Assembly (NCBI GenBank): GCA_017540945.1
Contig: JAFYAB010000151.1
Coordinates: 1 to 10,605, forward strand
Origin: Oscillospiraceae bacterium
GTDB lineage: Bacteria; Bacillota_A; Clostridia; Oscillospirales; Oscillospiraceae
DNA: 10,605 bases
Direction of reading: 5' to 3'
The notes beneath the pieces are model-generated. The model was not told the DNA's origin. It worked only from the letters and a program-made list of their open reading frames with translations, and searched no databases. Both the position numbers and the translations under genes were made by a program. Shown here one piece after another: positions 1 to 6,305 of the stretch. The stretch's first letter is position 1. The number at the start of each line of letters is the position of its first letter.

Positions 1-874
1 CGTTGCAGAGGGTCGTGAAGGAGGTGATCACCAGGTTGTTCAGCTTGACGCCCGCGGCGTAGCCCGCGATGACGCCGGAGCCGAAGCCGTTGATGACCCG
101 CTGGATCACGATGTTGCCCACGGAAATGAAGCTCTGCTGGAGGACGCTGGGCACGGCAACCTTCAAAAACTGGCCAAGAATGAGCCGGTCGAACAACTTC
201 GGACGCTCTGTTGTCTCCATCTTTTTGAGTCGGAGCAGAACCGCCGTCAGTGCCAGCACGCAGCTGACGCCTTGGCAGAGGAAGGTGGCCCAGGCTACGC
301 CGGCCACGCCCATTTTGAAAACCGCCACAAAGAGCACGTCCACCGCCACGTTGGCCGTGGAGGAGACTGCCAGGAACCAGAAGGGCGTTTTTGAATCCCC
401 CAGGGCGGAGAAAATGCCGGTAGAGATGTTGTAGAAGAAGACGAAGGGCAGCCCCAGGGCGTAGATCCGCAGATAGAGCAGGGAGTCCGCCATCAACTCC
501 TCCGGGGTGCGGATCAGCCGCAGCAGGGCTTCCCCGCCCAACAGACCCGCCAGCATCAGCGCCAGGCAGACGGCCCCGCTGGTGAGCGTGGTGGTGGAGA
601 CGGTGGTTTTGAGGCTCCGGTAGTTTCCCGCACCAAAGAAGGTGGAAACTACAACAGAGCAGCCGATGTTGCAGCCGAAGGCAAAAGCAATGAAAATCAG
701 GGTGATCTCATAGCTGTTGCCCACGGCGGCCAGGGCGTTCTCGCCGATCAGCTTTCCGGCCACCAGGGAGTCCGCGATATTGTAGAGCTGTTGAAAAATC
801 ACGCTGCCGAAGAGGGGCAGGCAAAACCGCCAGAGCACGCCCTCAGGCTTGCCTACGGTCAAATCACGGTTCAA
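1..874 (-). CDS. MATE-family efflux transporter, N-terminal 291 residues (cut by left edge)
   Basis: This is an inner-membrane antiporter of the multidrug and toxic compound extrusion family, which exports organic cations or drugs against Na+ or H+. I read it by translating the reverse strand. It opens with a short cytoplasmic N-terminus, then a family-typical first helix region (about residues 14-60, containing QQLYNIADSLVAGKLIG). Several strongly hydrophobic segments follow (about 55-80, 95-118, 133-150, 163-188, 190-215, 236-290). The segment FSALGDSKTPF (155-165) matches the conserved loop of clostridial MATE proteins. Usual length is about 450 residues, so roughly the last third lies outside the window. 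The start is TTG at 874: an in-frame stop lies at 890-892, there is no ATG between, and AAAGGAAG sits about 9 nt upstream. It has its own promoter-like sequence and lies beyond the hyd terminator, so it is probably not part of that operon. The substrate cannot be told. Confidence 0.9.
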   Translation of the reverse strand, partial: MNRDLTVGKPEGVLWRFCLPLFGSVIFQQLYNIADSLVAGKLIGENALAAVGNSYEITLIFIAFAFGCNIGCSVVVSTFFGAGNYRSLKTTVSTTTLTSGAVCLALMLAGLLGGEALLRLIRTPEELMADSLLYLRIYALGLPFVFFYNISTGIFSALGDSKTPFWFLAVSSTANVAVDVLFVAVFKMGVAGVAWATFLCQGVSCVLALTAVLLRLKKMETTERPKLFDRLILGQFLKVAVPSVLQQSFISVGNIVIQRVINGFGSGVIAGYAAGVKLNNLVITSFTTLCN

Positions 875-910
875 GAGGATTCGCTTCCTTTATCTGTTAC
901 TGCTTGTGAT

Positions 911-939
911 ATCCTACCATAATGCACGGAAAAAGTAAA
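911..939 (-). promoter_or_regulatory. Candidate sigma-A-type promoter for the MATE gene
   Basis: Reading the minus strand, TTTACT (positions 934-939, 4 of 6 matches to TTGACA) is followed after exactly 17 nt by TAGGAT (911-916, 4 of 6 matches to TATAAT). This would place a transcript start roughly 30 nt before the TTG start at 874. The surrounding 60 bases are clearly AT-richer than the coding DNA on both sides. It is a motif match only, with no conservation evidence, but it fits a gene that follows a terminator. Confidence 0.45.
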
Positions 940-940
940 C

Positions 941-987
941 AAAAAAGTCACCAAAGGCAGACAGCCCGTCCCACCAGGCTGCCTGCC
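941..987 (-). terminator. Candidate intrinsic terminator after hydA
   Basis: On the minus strand, GGCAGGCAGCC (977-987) can pair with GGCTGTCTGCC (956-966): 11 bp with a single G-U pair and a 10-nt loop. The stem is followed by TTT (953-955) and then by a run of six T (941-946). It begins 55 nt after the hydA stop codon and precedes the MATE promoter candidate, so it would close the adhE-hyd operon. The main T-run is about 9 nt from the stem, so termination efficiency is uncertain. Confidence 0.7.
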
Positions 988-1042
988 CCCGGCTTTATAG
1001 AAAGGAGGTTTTTCAAACGCCATTTCCGGCGATTGAATCAAA

Positions 1043-2743
1043 TTACCGCTTACAGTAGTCGATGTGCAGCAGCTCGTGGGTGCGGCCCTTGAGCAGACCG
1101 TTGTAGAGCTCCGTCATCAGAGGGTTGTCCTGAGAGCGGCGAATCGTGCTGACTTTATCGGAGCGGTACAGCCCTTCCCCGCGCTTGACACGGTCCTTGA
1201 GCCCCACATAGGGCTGACCGGCGCCGCTGACACAGCCGCCGCGGCAGGCCATGACCTCTACCAGGTCGTAGCACAGCTCGCCGGCCTGCAGCCGCTTGAT
1301 GATGGCTCTGGCATTGGCAAGGCCGCTGACCACGGCGATCCGGACCTCCCGGTCTCCGTAGGGGATGACGGCCTCCTTGCAGCCCTCCATCCCGCGCACG
1401 CCGGTAAACTCCAGTCGCGCCAGCGCGGAACGGGCGTCTGAGCCGGACAGCTTCCGCAGAACGGCTTCCGTTACGCCGCCGGTGACGCCGAAAATTACAC
1501 CCGCGCCGGACATGCTGCCAAAGGGCAGATCCACCGCTTCCGGCTCCAGATCTGTAAAGCGGATGCCGGAACGCTTGATCATGTGGATCAGCTCCTGGGT
1601 CGTGACGACGTCGTCCGTCTCAGGACCGTCGGCGCTGCGCAGCTCAGGCCGTTTGGCCTCGTACTTTTTGGCGGTACAGGGCATCAGAGCCACGTGATAG
1701 TGGCGCTTTTTGCCTTCCGGCAGCCGATCTTTGAAATAATCCTTGATGACAGCCGCGAACATGCCCATGGGAGAACGGCAGGTGGAGAGATTGGAACGGA
1801 ACTCCGGATACTTTTTCTCCACATACTGGACCCAGGCGGGACAGCAGGAGGTAAACAGGGGGAGCTTCTCACCGCCCTGCAGGCGTTCCACAAATTCGTT
1901 GGCCTCCTCGATAACCGTCAGATCTGCACCGGTAGCGGTGTCGTAGACCTGATCGAAGCCCAGACGATGCAAGGCTGCGATCACGAGGCCCATGGCGTTC
2001 TCGCCCTCACCCAGACCCAGCTCACGGCTGATGCCCACGCGGACCGCGGGAGCGATCTCGCAGCTTACAAAGGCCTCGGGATCGTCCAGCTTCTCCCAGA
2101 CGCGGTTGGTATCGTCCCTGACGGTAATCGCACCGGTGGGACAGACCGCGGCGCATTGGCCGCAGCCCACGCAAAGGGTCTCGGCGATGGGCGTCTGGAA
2201 AGCGGTGCTGATCCTGGCCTCGGAGCCGCGGAAGGCAAAGTCGATGGCGCCGACGCGCTGGATCTCGTTGCACTCCCGGACGCAGTCGCCGCAGAGGATG
2301 CACTTGCTGGCGTCCCGCAGAATACTGGCGGAGGAGTCGTCCAGAACGGACTTCGTCTTATCGTTGGGGAAGCGGATGGTCTTGATGCCGAACTGAGCGG
2401 CGAGGTCCTGCAGAGTACAGCTGCCGCTCTTGGGGCAGGTGGTGCAGTCCCGGCAGTGACTGGCCAGCAGCAGCTCCAGAATGTTCTTGCGGTACTTGCG
2501 CAACCGGCCTGTGTTGGTTTTTACGATCATGCCTGCTTTGGGCTGGGTGGAGCAGGCGGCCATGAGACGGCCCCGCTCGTCCTCCACCATACACATACGG
2601 CATGCGCCGTATATGGAAAGATCGGAGTGGTAGCAGAAGACGGGCAGCTCTACGCCGGCCTTGCGGATGACTTCCAGCAGGTTCCGTTCGCCTTCGATTT
2701 GGACGGGAGCGCCGTCCACTTCCATGATTTGTCTCGTCTGCAT
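1043..2743 (-). CDS. hydA: [FeFe] hydrogenase catalytic subunit HydA of the electron-bifurcating HydABC complex
   Basis: This cytoplasmic subunit carries the H-cluster that interconverts protons and H2. In the bifurcating complex it works with HydB and HydC to couple NAD(H) and ferredoxin to H2. The protein has 566 residues. Domains in order: a [2Fe-2S] domain (C37, C48, C51, C64); a His/Cys-ligated [4Fe-4S] site (H96, C100, C103, C109); two ferredoxin-type [4Fe-4S] sites (C148/151/154/158 and C191/194/197/201); and the H-cluster domain with TSCCPAW (298-304), MPCTAKK (354-360) and MACRGGC (498-504). Expected cluster ligands are C301, C356, C500 and C504, and the proton-relay Cys is C300. The C-terminus has the usual SHELLH-like end (HELLHIDY) plus CKR. 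There is no extra C-terminal [2Fe-2S] domain such as I recall in Thermotoga HydA. I chose ATG 2743 over an in-frame start at 2881: it sits 2 nt after the hydB stop behind AAAGAGGAGG, and the homology begins there. It is the last gene of the inferred operon. Maturases HydE, HydF and HydG are not in the window. Confidence 0.96.
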   Translation of the reverse strand: MQTRQIMEVDGAPVQIEGERNLLEVIRKAGVELPVFCYHSDLSIYGACRMCMVEDERGRLMAACSTQPKAGMIVKTNTGRLRKYRKNILELLLASHCRDCTTCPKSGSCTLQDLAAQFGIKTIRFPNDKTKSVLDDSSASILRDASKCILCGDCVRECNEIQRVGAIDFAFRGSEARISTAFQTPIAETLCVGCGQCAAVCPTGAITVRDDTNRVWEKLDDPEAFVSCEIAPAVRVGISRELGLGEGENAMGLVIAALHRLGFDQVYDTATGADLTVIEEANEFVERLQGGEKLPLFTSCCPAWVQYVEKKYPEFRSNLSTCRSPMGMFAAVIKDYFKDRLPEGKKRHYHVALMPCTAKKYEAKRPELRSADGPETDDVVTTQELIHMIKRSGIRFTDLEPEAVDLPFGSMSGAGVIFGVTGGVTEAVLRKLSGSDARSALARLEFTGVRGMEGCKEAVIPYGDREVRIAVVSGLANARAIIKRLQAGELCYDLVEVMACRGGCVSGAGQPYVGLKDRVKRGEGLYRSDKVSTIRRSQDNPLMTELYNGLLKGRTHELLHIDYCKR

Positions 2744-2745
2744 AC

Positions 2746-4629
2746 TCAGGCCTCCTCTTTCACAGCGCCGAAGCTGCAATTCGTCTTGCAAGCGCCGCAC
2801 TTGATACATTTCTCCTGGTCGATCACATAGGGGGATTTGAGCTGTCCGCTGATGGCGTTGACCGGGCAGTTTCTGGCACACTTGGAGCAGCCCTTACACA
2901 GCGCCGGATCGATGGCAAAGCGCCGGAGTTTTGCACACTGACCGGCGGGACAGCGCTTTTCGCGGATATGGGCCTCATACTCCTCCCGGAAGCTCCGGAT
3001 CGTGGAGACCACAGGGGAAGCGGCTGTCTTGCCCAGACCGCAGAGGGCCGTGTTGGAGATGGTGTCCGCCAGCTCCTCCAGCAGCTCGATGTCGCCCTCC
3101 TGTCCCTTTCCCTCCGTGATCCGGTTCAGGATCTCCAACATCCGCTTGGTGCCCTCGCGGCAGGGAACGCATTTGCCGCAGGACTCGTTTTGGGTAAAGT
3201 TCATAAAGAAGCGGGCAACCTCCACCATGCAGGTGGTGTCGTCCATGACGACCAGACCGCCGGAGCCGATCATGGCGCCGACCTTCTTCAGAGAGTCGAA
3301 ATCCAGAGGAATGTCGAGATCCTTCTCCGTCAGGCAGCCGCCGGAGGGGCCGCCGATCTGGACAGCCTTGAATTTGCTGCCGTCCCGCATGCCGCCGCCG
3401 ATGTCAAAAATGACCTCCCGCAGGGTGGTGCCCATGGGGACCTCGATCAGGCCCGTATTTTTGATCCTGCCGGTCAGGGCAAACGCCTTGGTGCCGGGGC
3501 TGTTCTCGGGGCCGATGGAGCGGTACCAGTCCGCCCCGTTCAGAATGATGGCGGGGACGTTGGCGTAGGTCTCTACGTTGTTCAGGTTCGTGGGCTTTTC
3601 AAACAGGCCGTGCTCCACAGTCCTGGGGGGCTTGACCCGCGGCATGCCCCGCTTGCCCTCGATGGAGGCGGTCAGGGCGGAGCCCTCGCCGCAGACGAAG
3701 GCGCCGGCGCCGCGGTTGATATGGATACGGAAGCTGAAATCCGTTCCCAGGATGTTGTCGCCCAGCAGACCGAGTTCCTCGGCCTGCTCGATCGCTGTAC
3801 GCAGCCGCTCCACCGCCAGGGGATATTCGGCGCGGACGTAAATGTAGCCCTCCTGAGAGCCGATCGCAATGCCGGAAATCATCATGCCCTCCAGCAGCCT
3901 GTGGGGATCGCCCTCCATGATGGAGCGGTCCATGAAGGCGCCGGGGTCGCCCTCATCGCCGTTGCAGACGATGTACTTGGGCGTCTCCCGCTGCACAGCG
4001 CAGGAGGCCCACTTCTTTCCGGTGGGGAACCCGCCGCCGCCTCTGCCGCGGAGGTTGGATTTGGTGACTGCCTCGCCGATCAGAGGCGGGTCCAGCTCAA
4101 AGAGGCACTTTTCCAGAGCGGAATAGCCGCCCATGGCAACGTACTCCCGGATGGACGAGGCGTTGATGTGGCCGCAGGAGCCCAAAACCAGCCGCGTCTG
4201 CTTCTGATAGAAGGGGATCTCCTCCTGTCTGCGATAGATCTCCCCGTTCTGCCGATAGGCCAGACGATCGATGGGTTCTCCGCCCAGGATTGTCTTTTCC
4301 ACGATCTCCTCGCAGTCGGAGAGTTGGACCTTGGTGTACAGCCAGCCCTGGGGCTCGATGCGGACCAGGGGCCCCATCTCGCAGAAGCCGTGGCAGCCGC
4401 TCTTCTTGATTCCAACCACGTCGCGGTGGGGCTCCTCCGCCAGCTCCAGCTCCACGGGGATGCCCCGCTGGGTCAGCAGCTCCTGCAGTCTGGCGTAGAT
4501 TTTCAGAGAGCCGCCGGCCACGCAGCCGGTGCCGCCGCAGATCAGGATCTTGGTGCGCTCGCAGCGAAGGGCCTGCTCGCAGGCTTCACGGAAGCTCCGA
4601 AGGGCCTCATGGGAGTTCAGTTTATTCAT
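2746..4629 (-). CDS. hydB: HydB, NADH- and FMN-binding subunit of bifurcating [FeFe] hydrogenase (NuoF-like)
   Basis: This cytoplasmic flavoprotein holds the NAD(H)/FMN site where electrons are split or merged between NAD and ferredoxin. It has 627 residues. Domains in order: an N-terminal thioredoxin-like [2Fe-2S] domain (C31, C36, C79, C83); the NuoF core with the glycine-rich GRGGGGFPTGKKW (195-207) and CNGDEGDPGAFMDR (222-235), both FMN/NADH-binding; a SLBB-like region (about 385-465); the NuoF [4Fe-4S] site (C484, C487, C490, C530); and a C-terminal two-cluster ferredoxin domain (C578/581/584/588 and C608/611/614/618). A C560/C565 pair (CPAGQC) lies just before the ferredoxin domain; I recall a zinc site near here in Thermotoga HydB, but that is memory. 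The extra N- and C-terminal Fe-S domains separate it from plain respiratory NuoF. Its ATG overlaps the 3' end of hydC by 8 nt, with GAAGGAGG upstream, and its stop is 2 nt before hydA. Confidence 0.96.
   Translation of the reverse strand: MNKLNSHEALRSFREACEQALRCERTKILICGGTGCVAGGSLKIYARLQELLTQRGIPVELELAEEPHRDVVGIKKSGCHGFCEMGPLVRIEPQGWLYTKVQLSDCEEIVEKTILGGEPIDRLAYRQNGEIYRRQEEIPFYQKQTRLVLGSCGHINASSIREYVAMGGYSALEKCLFELDPPLIGEAVTKSNLRGRGGGGFPTGKKWASCAVQRETPKYIVCNGDEGDPGAFMDRSIMEGDPHRLLEGMMISGIAIGSQEGYIYVRAEYPLAVERLRTAIEQAEELGLLGDNILGTDFSFRIHINRGAGAFVCGEGSALTASIEGKRGMPRVKPPRTVEHGLFEKPTNLNNVETYANVPAIILNGADWYRSIGPENSPGTKAFALTGRIKNTGLIEVPMGTTLREVIFDIGGGMRDGSKFKAVQIGGPSGGCLTEKDLDIPLDFDSLKKVGAMIGSGGLVVMDDTTCMVEVARFFMNFTQNESCGKCVPCREGTKRMLEILNRITEGKGQEGDIELLEELADTISNTALCGLGKTAASPVVSTIRSFREEYEAHIREKRCPAGQCAKLRRFAIDPALCKGCSKCARNCPVNAISGQLKSPYVIDQEKCIKCGACKTNCSFGAVKEEA
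2751..2760 (-). promoter_or_regulatory. Ribosome binding site that fixes the hydA start
   Basis: AAAGAGGAGG on the minus strand ends 7 nt before ATG 2743 and lies inside the last codons of hydB. It supports the 566-residue HydA over a reading 46 residues longer that would run back into hydB in another frame. Its position suggests translational coupling of hydA to hydB. Confidence 0.8.
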
Positions 4630-5119
4630 TTCCGGCCTCCTTCTCGATTTCCGCCCGGAGCGTCTTCAGCAGCTCGGAGGCCGATGCCGGCGTCATGGCG
4701 GGATGGACCTCGCCGTTGACGGTCAGCACAGGCGCCAGGCCGCAGGCGCCCAGGCAGGAGACGGTTTCCACAGTGAAATTCAGATCGTCCGTGGTCTTTT
4801 TCGTTTCGCTGAGTCCCAGTTCCTTGCGCAGCTGGTTCAGGATGGGGGTGGAGCCGCGCACGTGACAGGCGGTGCCGTCGCAGCAGCGGATCACGTACTT
4901 GCCCTTGGGCTCCAGAGAGAAGTTTTCATAGAAGGTCGCGACGCCGTAGAGCCGGGCTTCGCCAACGCCGATGGCCTTCGCCACATAGGGAAAAACCTCC
5001 CTGGGCAGGTAATGGTAGTGCTCCTGGATGTCCTGCAGAATGGCAATGGTGGAATGCTCGTTCCGCGGATAGCTTGTCAGGATCTCATCGACCTTTGTAA
5101 AATCAAATCTTTTTTCCAT
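4622..5119 (-). CDS. hydC: HydC, NuoE-like [2Fe-2S] subunit of bifurcating [FeFe] hydrogenase
   Basis: This small electron-transfer subunit partners HydB. It has 165 residues, the normal size for NuoE/HydC. The N-terminal helical part (about 1-70, with YLPREVFPYVAKAIGV and LYGVATFYENF) is typical of the family. The thioredoxin-like domain carries one [2Fe-2S] cluster: C80 and C85 (CDGTAC), C122 and C126 (CLGAC). I start it at ATG 5119, with AGAGGAAC 5-6 nt upstream. The in-frame reading back to 5197 would overlap the preceding phosphatase gene and adds residues unlike the family. The preceding stop is 13 nt away and the 3' end overlaps hydB by 8 nt, so hydC and hydB are probably translationally coupled. 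Confidence 0.95.
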   Translation of the reverse strand: MEKRFDFTKVDEILTSYPRNEHSTIAILQDIQEHYHYLPREVFPYVAKAIGVGEARLYGVATFYENFSLEPKGKYVIRCCDGTACHVRGSTPILNQLRKELGLSETKKTTDDLNFTVETVSCLGACGLAPVLTVNGEVHPAMTPASASELLKTLRAEIEKEAGNE

Positions 5120-5132
5120 AGTCGTTCCTCTG

Positions 5133-6305
5133 TCAGAAATAGCTGACCTTGATGCGCTTTCCCATCTGCTCCAGGCAGGCGGAAAGCTCCTTGACAAGGT
5201 TCATCTTGATACTGAAATTGATGGGGAGCTTGGGGTCCTGATGGGCGGGATTGATGGCCCGGCCAACATAGAAATTGATGTCGGTGGCTTCCTCGAAGAG
5301 CAACCGCGCGATCTGAGAGGCTGCGTCCGCCTGGAAGTTCCATTTTTCGTAGCTCGTGTTATCGGCCAGATAGTCCTTTGCATATTCCAACACCTTGTTC
5401 ACAGTGATGACGCCCTCGGTGACCAGATCGACGCCTTCGATTTTGGAAATCGGCGGAACGTCCCTGCTCACGTAATTCAGCGTGGTATCCAGCCGTTTGC
5501 CCAAATATTTCGCGGCGATGGAGGCGGTGGTGCCGCCGCAGATGATGTGCTTGCCCTCCTTGGAAAAGAACAGGGACATCATGCGGGGACCGTCGTCCCG
5601 GTTGGCGGGCGGGCCGAAGAGCATGTTCATGGGCGTGCGCTTGCGGATCTTGACCACGCAGGCCGTGGCGTCGTCGCCCGGCTGACCGCCGTAGAGCTGG
5701 AAGCACTCGTTGACCAGCAGAGTCGCCAGGGTCTTAGCGGTATAACCCACCGTCGCCAGCGGCTCCATAAAGTCGATGATCTCCTCCCGCCGCCATCCGA
5801 AATTGTATGCGACGCCGATCCCGGCGTGGGGGCAGCCGTCGCTCATGAGGATAAAGGTGTCGTTCTCCTGCAGACGAAGGCTGGAGCGGTAGATCTTTTT
5901 CCCCTCCACCCGGGCTTCCGTGCGGGGATAGTCGCAGTTCACGCCGTCCCGGATCAGGATCGCCAGCGGGTTGTCATACTGGATCAGATCCGCCGTCACG
6001 TTGTTGCGGATATGCAGGATGGTGAAGGTGGAGTAGGCCACGCCGCGCTGCGCGTCCACAGGAAGGGTGGCGGCGATGGTGGATACGCAGTCCTCCAGGG
6101 ACAGCCCCGCCGCCAGCATGGTGGAGATGATCTTCGAGGTCAGCGTCGAAAGAATGCTCGCCTTGACGCCGCTGCCAAGACCGTCCGCCAGTACGACAAC
6201 GGTGGAGCTTTCGTCCCCGGGCACCACGTCTACATGGTCGCCGCAGAGCTCTTCCCCATAGTGATTGACGCTCAGATAACCGATGTCAGCGCAAAAGTTA
6301 CTCAT
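5133..6305 (-). CDS. SpoIIE/PP2C-type serine phosphatase with uncharacterised C-terminal domain
   Basis: This is a 390-residue, apparently cytoplasmic, metal-dependent protein phosphatase of the SpoIIE/RsbU class. The phosphatase domain is about residues 5-222. Likely metal-binding acidic residues are all present: D26 (GDHVDVV), D41-G42 (ADGLGSG), D156-G157 (SDGCPHAG) and D211-D212 (GDDAT). There is no membrane segment and no N-terminal sensor domain. Residues about 224-390 form a second domain I do not recognise, with ICGGTTASIAAKYLG (255-269) and an end rich in basic and hydrophobic residues. Its ATG overlaps the end of hydS by 8 nt, so the two are probably coupled and may act as sensor and effector. 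Such phosphatases normally dephosphorylate a STAS-domain anti-sigma antagonist; none is encoded here. Phosphatase class is secure; the substrate and the link to hydrogenase control are inference. Confidence 0.9.
   Translation of the reverse strand: MSNFCADIGYLSVNHYGEELCGDHVDVVPGDESSTVVVLADGLGSGVKASILSTLTSKIISTMLAAGLSLEDCVSTIAATLPVDAQRGVAYSTFTILHIRNNVTADLIQYDNPLAILIRDGVNCDYPRTEARVEGKKIYRSSLRLQENDTFILMSDGCPHAGIGVAYNFGWRREEIIDFMEPLATVGYTAKTLATLLVNECFQLYGGQPGDDATACVVKIRKRTPMNMLFGPPANRDDGPRMMSLFFSKEGKHIICGGTTASIAAKYLGKRLDTTLNYVSRDVPPISKIEGVDLVTEGVITVNKVLEYAKDYLADNTSYEKWNFQADAASQIARLLFEEATDINFYVGRAINPAHQDPKLPINFSIKMNLVKELSACLEQMGKRIKVSYF

Noticed and set aside
69..434. Plus-strand open frame of 121 codons at the left edge
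   Set aside because: Lies antisense inside the MATE gene, whose minus-strand translation gives continuous family-typical membrane segments.
1583..2830. Plus-strand open frame of 415 codons opposite hydA
   Set aside because: Mirror frame of hydA with low-complexity composition and no motif; hydA on the other strand has all family motifs.
2744..2881. Longer hydA reading starting at 2881
   Set aside because: The added 46 residues are out-of-frame hydB sequence. The ATG at 2743 has a strong ribosome binding site and is where homology begins.
2968..4719. Plus-strand open frame of 583 codons opposite hydB and hydC
   Set aside because: It is antisense to two clearly conserved genes. Its translation is Ala/Gly/Asp/Leu-rich without recognisable domains and has no ribosome binding site; high GC gives long mirror frames.
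5120..5197. Longer hydC reading starting at 5197
   Set aside because: It would overlap the phosphatase C-terminus and add residues unlike NuoE; ATG 5119 has its own binding site and gives the normal length.
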